Origin: Dendrocalamus latiflorus
Lineage: Eukaryota > Streptophyta > Magnoliopsida > Poales > Poaceae
Length of the DNA stretch: 64,000 nt
Assembly (NCBI GenBank): GCA_017311315.1
Contig: CM029626.1
Location: forward strand, 10,735,643-10,799,642
Reading direction: 5' to 3'
Below the pieces are notes generated by a model. The model worked only from the letters and a program-made list of their open reading frames with translations, was not told the origin of the DNA and searched no databases. Positions 57,873-64,000 of the stretch are shown one piece after another. Positions within the stretch are counted from its first letter, which is position 1; each line of letters starts with the position of its first letter. The translations under genes were made by a program, and so were the position numbers.

Positions 57873-58274
57873 GGCCCTGTTTGGATCCCATGGTTTAAAG
57901 TTTAGTTGTCTAAAGTTTTGGACTAAACTTTAGTTGGCTAAACTTTAGCCTCTAAACTTTAGTCGAAGGTCCTGTTTGGATCCTGTACTAATGGATAGGA
58001 CTAAAGTTTTAAAAAAACCATACTACCTCTCCTCGTTTCGTGCGTCAGCCATTAAATAAATGGGAGGTGAGAGACCAACATGCATGGGTAAACACGTCTT
58101 TGTGCCTAAGAATCCAAAACTTTAGACCATTTTAGTTCACTTTGGTGGACTAATGGTCTAAAGTGTTTTTTAGGGGTTAGCTAAAGTTTAGATCTAACTT
58201 TAGACCATCTGTTTGGAGACTTTAGACCTAAACTTTAGTAACTAAACTTTAGATGAAGGGATCCAAACAGGGCC
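57873..58274. mobile_element. Tourist-like MITE with internal end copy, 402 bp
   Basis: The ends are a perfect 17-bp inverted pair (GGCCCTGTTTGGATCCC), flanked by AAA on both sides. The interior is dense in CTAAACTTTAG repeats in both directions. A second left-end copy (GGTCCTGTTTGGATCC) at about 57967 indicates a nested or tandemly duplicated left terminus. Confidence 0.72.
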
Positions 58275-60514
58275 AAAGTACACGTCCTCTTCTGTTAAGC
58301 TGCAATTGGTGACTTTTAACTGTAGTTATTGATTTTTATCTGTGTTTTTTAAAATAATAGAGGACAACGTACATAATTTTAGATTTAGAAAGTCGTTTGG
58401 AGAATTTGCTTAAAAAATCATTCCATTTATTTTAACTTTTGGACAAATCAAAAGCCATAACACAAAATCGAGAATAACAGGGCCGAATTAGGGACCATTA
58501 ATGTCAGGCCCAGCGCAACTCATTCTTCCGTTGCTATGTTCAACAGAGAATAGAAAACTTCGCTACAAGAAACTAATACACAAGGGACCTACATGACTCC
58601 ATTAAATTACAAAGAAAACTGTCTCCATCACATCTTGCAACGAAAGTTCTTTCGAGTTTTCCGAGGGCCATAGCAGTGCCCCTCATCCGATCGCTCTCAA
58701 TGGAAAGGAAAAAAACATTCAGAAAAATTTAAGAGGAAAAGGCCAGGAACCTTTCGCGGGTAAAGTCCGAGCAGCCTTGTAAAAGCCACGATAGTATTGC
58801 ACATCTCCACCTAACAAGAAATACTTATCAAGCACATCAATCCTAATAAACTTACTACAAGAGACACATCAATCTAATCTCTTCTTCATCATCCTTTACA
58901 ACTCACATCAATCATTTCTTATAAGGGGCTAATAACTCCTAAACAATTTTAAAACAGAACTGCTAATAATCATCGGGGTGCCCATGAATACAAAAGAGAG
59001 TAGGCACATACAATTCGATCAACTGGTTGCTCCCATGTGTTACCTAGAACTTGTATTCCTAGCTAGATGGTTAATGACTCGATGATGTGTGCTAAGAAGT
59101 TAAGGTAGGAGGGCACAACCGGTCACGGGGTTGGCAACAAGAGGTGGACAAAGCCAAAGGGGGCATGATGTGAATAGATGACGAGGAGAGTCTTAGTTAG
59201 ATGTCTAGACGACATGAGAGGAAGGCCTAATCTTGAGGTATTGGGCTGCATAGTAGGGATGGCGGACTGGCGGCAAGATGGCAATAGGTGGGTGAGGGGA
59301 GTGGTGGCAGAGGAAGTGTTGGCTGTGGGAGCGGCTAGGTTCTTTTATATTTGTTGTTTGTGCCTTTTGATTTATATTGTACTAACTAACTTTTAAACGG
59401 TGTGTTTTTTAAATGTAGGGTTTTTAAGTTGATTATAGTAGATACTATACTAATTTCAACTATACTGTCCAAAATCACATGCGGCTATCTCTCTCTTCGT
59501 GCTCTCTCTCACGAACCGACAAATTAAAAGACATAAGTCATAAGTCACAGCTAAAAAACCCCACTGCAAACCAACTATCCTATTTGGTATGAAAGGTTAT
59601 TTATTGACAGTTATCAAGTTCTTTTTTAACACATGTTTTGTTCGCTTAAGGGGGTGGCTTTTGCTGATGACTTTTGGTTATGGCTTTTAGCTGAAAATGA
59701 ATAGCAGTGGTTGAAAGAAGTGGTTTTTAGAACGAGGGAACGAGCGGTGCAAAAAGTGAGGGAGATATGCATACGTGCGATGGGAGCAAGAGGAGTGGGG
59801 TTGGTGATGCATCCTTGACCATCTGTTTTATCTCTGGAGTGAGATAGTAGTGAGAGGAGTAAAAAAGTCGTTTTGAAAAGTAAGATGTTTGTATTGACCT
59901 TTGACTTTTCTAAGTAGAAGTCAATATAAACATAACCTAAGACTATCGACCTACTGAGAAAGCTAAGAAGCATTATAAAAGGCAACATGTCGATAGTAGG
60001 AACAGGTCAGTAGTAGACAACGATATTGGGTGGATTTTGTTGGGCTGTGACTTATGACTGTTGGTTTAAAATTTTGAATTCTGATTGCTCGTGAGATAGT
60101 ACGAAGAGATACTCGTGAATAGTATAGGATTAAAAATTTTCAGCCGTAAATCATAGTCGAAGAAAATTCACCCTTAATTACATGAGGAACAGTAAAAGAG
60201 AAATAGACATTCTAAATTAAGGATGTGAGTGAAACAAAGGAGCCTTCGTGTCGAATTAGAAAAATGTACTCATAGCTTGTGAGTTACTATTCAATAACAC
60301 ACACATATACGGTGACGTGCTCATGAAAATACGACTTTCCGACGCTTCTCCTACGAAGCATCAACGACAAGGAACGCCGACCGCCGTGGTCGACTCGCAC
60401 GTCTGACGTCTCAATCCGTTGGCCCCACACAGAAATAGGCTGTAGCTTCACAAATTTACTTCACCAGAAGCACCAAAAATTTTTCACCGCTAGTATCAGT
60501 GCACGTGTGGCACC
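58275..60514. other. Intergenic DNA, no gene recognised
   Basis: The longest frame is 59626-59988 (120 codons, minus), unrecognised. A stretch at 59436-59513 (AAAATCACATGCGGCTATCT) resembles 15674-15746 and 33813-33885, an old dispersed repeat. A MITE candidate lies at 60028-60173. Confidence 0.35.
60028..60173. mobile_element. Short MITE candidate, 146 bp
   Basis: The left end GGGTGGATTTTGTTGG and inverted right end GGGTGAATTTTCTTCG stay similar for about 30 bp. No clear target duplication, so the superfamily is undecided. Confidence 0.4.
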
Positions 60515-60760
60515 TGTTGAGAAACCGTCGCTAGCGACCAGTCCGAGCGATTTCTCTGCTTAGAACAAGAACGAATCAATCACAGAATCACAGAGAGAAT
60601 AGATTGAACACCGAGAGGTAGAGAGAACTCCTGGTCTTTCTTTATTGCTTTAGATTGCATCCGGGTACATCATGAGTGGGGGTCTAGGCCCCTATTTATA
60701 GTCTACGGTGGGGGTGCCCAATTAGATAAGGACTCCAGATAGAGTCCTGGTTTCCTAACA
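60515..60760 (-). repeat. 3' LTR of copia element, 246 bp
   Basis: On the minus strand it starts TGTTAGGAAACC and ends GGTTTCTCAACA, a 12-bp inverted pair with one mismatch and TG...CA ends. It directly follows a purine tract. TATAAATAGGGGCC on the minus strand (about 60705-60692) is a good TATA box for the LTR promoter. Confidence 0.85.
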
Positions 60761-60774
60761 CTCCCCCTTGGGCA
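60761..60774 (-). promoter_or_regulatory. Polypurine tract of copia element
   Basis: On the minus strand CCCAAGGGGGAG directly precedes the 3' LTR. This is the plus-strand DNA primer site and fixes the LTR boundary. Confidence 0.85.
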
Positions 60775-61005
60775 CTCACCCAACATGCTCATGCCTCGTT
60801 AAAACTCCATAAAAACCCAGTGGGAAAAATTTGGAGAAAGAGTACATGATACATGTGATGCTGCGATGCACGAATTGCCTCATTAAAAACCTTGGTCGAG
60901 AAACTTCATGGAAAACTCGTCAAGGGAAAAAGAGTACAATTCACCCAAATTCATTTGGTCTACAGGACTTTATTTTGGGTACTTAATCTTCATGATCAAG
61001 ATTTA

Positions 61006-64000
61006 TTAGCGGGCTTGTGAGAATTCTCCCCCTGAATTCTGCACTTCTCTAAGTCTCATCATTCCAATTCCACGCACGCACCTTTCAAAGCTAGATGCGG
61101 GGAGTGACTTAGTGAATAAATCTGCGAGATTTTCACATGACTTAGTATGCAGTACTTTAATCTCGTCCATCCTTTGCAATTCATGTGCATAGAAGAACTT
61201 GGGGTTGATATGCTTTGTGAGATGACTTTTCACATAGCCCGTTTGCACTTGTGCAACGCAAGCGGCATTATCTTCATAGATAATTGTGGGGTTCTGCACA
61301 ATGTTCATCCCACATGACTGCTGGATGTGGTGAACCATTCGGCGGAGCCAGGCGCACTCTCGTGCGGCTTCATACAGTGCTATAATTTCTGAGTGGTTCG
61401 TCGAAGTAGCTACCAGGCTTTGCTTAGACGATTTCCAGGAAATTGCAGTTCCACCACACAGGAATACATAGCCTGTTTGTGACTTAGCGGTATGCGGGTC
61501 TGACAGATACCCAGCATCTGCATAGCCAATCAAGTTCAGATCTTGATTCTTTCTGTAAAACAATCCGAGGTCTTTGCTACCTTGGAGGTATCGGAAAATG
61601 TCCTTTATGCCCTGCCAATGCCTTTTGGTGGGCTCTGCACTGTACCTTGCTAACAGGTTCACGGCAAATGCAATATCCGGTCTAGTGCAGTTTGCTAAAT
61701 ACATGAGTGCTCCCACTGCACTCAAGTATGGGAATTCCGGTCCCAGGACTTCCTCCCCCTCTTCCCTAGGTCGGAAAGGATCTTTTTCTTGCTGTAAAGA
61801 CCTACCAATCATCGGTACTTTCGAGGGAAATGCCTTCTCAAAGCCAAACCTTTCGAGCACCTTCTGGGTGTAGGTCGACTGATGTACCAAGACTCCTTCA
61901 GGGACATGCTCAAGCTGCAGGCCTAAGCAAAACTTGGTCTTACCCAAATCTTTCATTTCAAATTCTGACTCCAAGTAGGAGCTTGCTTCTTTTATGTCTT
62001 CGGTTGTCCCGATGATATTCAGATCATCTACATACACAGAGATTATACAGAATCCATTCTGGGATCGCCGTATAAAAACACAAGGACAGTCTTCATTGTT
62101 CGTGTAGCCTTTCTTGCAGAGAAAGTCGCTCAAGCGATTATACCACATTCTTCCAGATTGTTTCAGTCCATACAGTGACTTTCTGAGTTTCACACTGTAC
62201 AGATTTCTATTTGCTCTGTCTTGGTTCGGGAGAGGAATTCCTTCAGGGACTTTCATGTAAATCTCCGAATCCAAGTTACCGTAAAGGTATGCAGTCACAA
62301 CATCCATCAATTTCATTTCCAAATTCAAGTTCACTGCCATTGAGATCAAGTATCTAAAGGTAATTCCACTCATGACTGGGGAGTAGGTTTCTTCATAATC
62401 AACTCCAGGACGTTGAGTGAAACCTTGGGCTACCAGCCTTGCTTTGTATCTCACTACTTCATTTCTTTCATTTCTCTTTCGAACAAATATCCACTTGTGC
62501 CCAACGGGGTGTATGTGGGGAGGTGTGCGGCATACGGGCCCAAACACCTCTCTTTTGTTCAGAGATAGCAATTCAGTTGCTATTGCGTTCTTCCAATCTT
62601 CCCAATCTGATCTTTTCTTACATTCAGCGAGCGATGCAGGCTCGGGATCAAGATCGATGATGGTGGCAATTTTCTTTGCGAAGTAGATATCGATATTAGC
62701 TGTTGTCCTATTCAGGGACTCTCCCGTGTGCACATAATTTATAGCTATTTCTTCATGAGTTGCTTCTTCTGGAGCTTCACCTTGCACATCGCTTCTTTCA
62801 ATTGCAGTGGCAAGTCCCTTTAGTTTTTCGGCTCCGATGTGTGCGCACACATCCATGCCGATGGGGATATTCAGATCCGGTATGCCCTTTTCGGAAGGTG
62901 TCATACTTGTGCCAGGTCTCAACTGGCTCCCCTTCTCATTCAGGGGGACTTCAATGATCGGCTGTGATAAATCTCTCTTATCCTTTTTCGCCGGGCGTCC
63001 CCGGTTACTTTGGACTCGAGGAACCGGAGTTCTCGTCCTTTTATTCTGAGGCCTCTGGACGGGATTAGGGATACCTTCAATTTTCTTTGGTATTTCAACC
63101 CTCTCCGGTGCATTGCGTGCAGGCACATGCGACTTAATCACGCTCTTCAAATCACTAAAGTGATCGGGCAGTTGATTTGCTAATGCTTGCAAATCGATAA
63201 TCTTCTGGACCTCTTTATCAGTTTCACTAGTGCGCGGGTCATGTGCATGAATTCCCGTGGCTTCCCACGTAATTTCCCGACATTTTTCATCAACGGGTTG
63301 ATTTCCTCCCCCTAATGACGGGAAATTATCCTCATCAAAGATGCAATCAGCGAAGCGGGCAGTATGCAAATCTCCAGACATGGGTTCCAAATACCTGATT
63401 ATGGATGCAGTCTCATAACCAACGTATATCCCAGTCTTGCGGAGTGGGCCCATTGCAGTTCGCTGCGGAGGTGGTATCGGTACATAAACCTTACATCCAA
63501 ACCTCCTAAGGTGGGAAACTTTCGGTGGTGACCCTTGCGCTAGTTGCATAGGTGAATGGATGTTGTAGGCCGAAGGTCTAAGGTTGATGAGATTCGCTGC
63601 ATGAAGGACTGCGTGTCCCCAACATGTAGCTGGCAAGTTACTTTTATGCAAGAGGGGTCGGGCAATAAATTTAATTCTTTTAATTAAAGCCTCTGCCAAA
63701 CCGTTCTGGGTATGGACATGCGGTACCGAGTGCTCAACTGCAATTCCCATCGCCATGCAATAATCATCAAATGCCTTCGAAGTAAATTCTCCGGCGTTGT
63801 CCATTCGAATGGATTTGATATGATGATCAGGAAACACATTTCTGATGCGAATGATCTGCGAGATCAATTTTGCAAAGGCGTGGTTTCTTGTGGACAATAA
63901 ACCCACATATGACCACTTCGAAGAAGCGTCAATGAGCACCATGAAATACTTAAATGGCCCTGAGACGGGCTGAATGGGACCGCAAATGTCTCCCTGGATG
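61006..64000 (-). CDS. Copia pol polyprotein (integrase, reverse transcriptase, RNase H), partial
   Basis: The frame is open from the window edge (64000) to a stop at 61006, about 998 codons; the first in-window Met (63942) is probably internal. Order: integrase core (GDICGPI near the edge, then SIRMDNAGEFTS and EHSVPHVHTQNGLAEALIKR, giving the D, D and E), then a variable linker, reverse transcriptase (WIFVRKRNERNEVVRYKARL, VDYEETYSPV, and the catalytic YVDD in CIISVYVDDLNIIG) and RNase H (GYADAGYLSDP, ISWKSSKQSLVATSTNHSE, YEDNAACV, HINPKFFYAHE). These carry out cDNA synthesis and integration in the element's particle. Integrase before RT defines Ty1/copia. No frameshift or stop interrupts the visible part. 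Gag and protease lie outside the window. Confidence 0.95.
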   Translation of the reverse strand, partial: IQGDICGPIQPVSGPFKYFMVLIDASSKWSYVGLLSTRNHAFAKLISQIIRIRNVFPDHHIKSIRMDNAGEFTSKAFDDYCMAMGIAVEHSVPHVHTQNGLAEALIKRIKFIARPLLHKSNLPATCWGHAVLHAANLINLRPSAYNIHSPMQLAQGSPPKVSHLRRFGCKVYVPIPPPQRTAMGPLRKTGIYVGYETASIIRYLEPMSGDLHTARFADCIFDEDNFPSLGGGNQPVDEKCREITWEATGIHAHDPRTSETDKEVQKIIDLQALANQLPDHFSDLKSVIKSHVPARNAPERVEIPKKIEGIPNPVQRPQNKRTRTPVPRVQSNRGRPAKKDKRDLSQPIIEVPLNEKGSQLRPGTSMTPSEKGIPDLNIPIGMDVCAHIGAEKLKGLATAIERSDVQGEAPEEATHEEIAINYVHTGESLNRTTANIDIYFAKKIATIIDLDPEPASLAECKKRSDWEDWKNAIATELLSLNKREVFGPVCRTPPHIHPVGHKWIFVRKRNERNEVVRYKARLVAQGFTQRPGVDYEETYSPVMSGITFRYLISMAVNLNLEMKLMDVVTAYLYGNLDSEIYMKVPEGIPLPNQDRANRNLYSVKLRKSLYGLKQSGRMWYNRLSDFLCKKGYTNNEDCPCVFIRRSQNGFCIISVYVDDLNIIGTTEDIKEASSYLESEFEMKDLGKTKFCLGLQLEHVPEGVLVHQSTYTQKVLERFGFEKAFPSKVPMIGRSLQQEKDPFRPREEGEEVLGPEFPYLSAVGALMYLANCTRPDIAFAVNLLARYSAEPTKRHWQGIKDIFRYLQGSKDLGLFYRKNQDLNLIGYADAGYLSDPHTAKSQTGYVFLCGGTAISWKSSKQSLVATSTNHSEIIALYEAARECAWLRRMVHHIQQSCGMNIVQNPTIIYEDNAACVAQVQTGYVKSHLTKHINPKFFYAHELQRMDEIKVLHTKSCENLADLFTKSLPASSFERCVRGIGMMRLREVQNSGGEFSQAR

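Larger units (their letters stand above)
60515..64000 (-). mobile_element. Ty1/copia LTR retrotransposon, minus strand, cut by window end
   Basis: On the minus strand the order at the right-hand (3') end of the element is pol frame, purine tract, then 3' LTR at 60760-60515. The integrase-RT-RNase H order is the copia order. The pol frame is open to the window edge without stops. The 5' LTR and gag lie beyond 64000. An unbroken frame suggests a young copy, possibly still mobile, but LTR divergence cannot be measured here. Confidence 0.93.

Overview
This window is nuclear DNA from a grass (Poaceae). The genes have very GC-rich first exons, GT-AG introns and plastid transit peptides. The surrounding DNA carries TE types abundant in grass genomes: Ty3/gypsy and Ty1/copia elements, CACTA with hairpin-rich ends, Mutator-like elements, PIF/Harbinger and hAT elements, a TRIM and a Helitron candidate. 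I cannot name the species. From memory, untested, a plastid glucose-6-phosphate isomerase gene and a D-type cyclin gene lie close together on rice chromosome 9, so this may be the syntenic block.

Three protein-coding genes can be modelled exon by exon, with reading frames that join cleanly: a D-type cyclin (minus, 17513-19203, 6 exons, 337 aa), a CURVATURE THYLAKOID 1D-like protein (plus, 30018-32443, 5 exons, 182 aa) and plastid glucose-6-phosphate isomerase (plus, 34566-39422, 14 exons, 619 aa). The cyclin would control G1/S entry in the nucleus. The other two act in the chloroplast, in thylakoid membrane shape and in starch precursor supply. Nothing suggests that the three are co-regulated. 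A fourth, unidentified minus-strand gene is seen as two clearly spliced exons (44275-44429 and 45507-45597), with a doubtful terminal exon near 42 kb. Its introns have been invaded by a CACTA element and Mutator-like elements.

Layout: 1-9748, a young gypsy element with 3.7 kb LTRs and a gag-only interior; 10792-11670, a solo LTR; 13881-14484, a nearly perfect palindromic MULE with a 9-bp target duplication; 17.5-19.2 kb, the cyclin; 22.1-22.7 kb, an Ac-like hAT element; 23.5-24.8 kb, a PIF/Harbinger element carrying a PPR gene fragment; 28.3-29.1 kb, a decayed Ulp1-type protease of transposon origin; 30-39.4 kb, the two chloroplast genes; 41.0-41.4 kb, a TRIM; 42.3-46.9 kb, the TE-invaded unknown gene; 48.3-48.9 kb, a mitochondrial carrier pseudogene; 49.1-51.7 kb, a hierarchical tandem repeat array; 55.4-60.2 kb, MITEs, a poly-C tract and old repeats; 60.5-64.0 kb, a copia element on the minus strand running off the window with an open pol frame.

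No new enzymatic or defence system is visible. The most interesting material is structural: gene fragments carried by DNA transposons, long palindromes, nested insertions with preserved target duplications, and a repeat array I do not recognise. All calls were made by eye. Family names rest on motifs and element structure, not on database searches.
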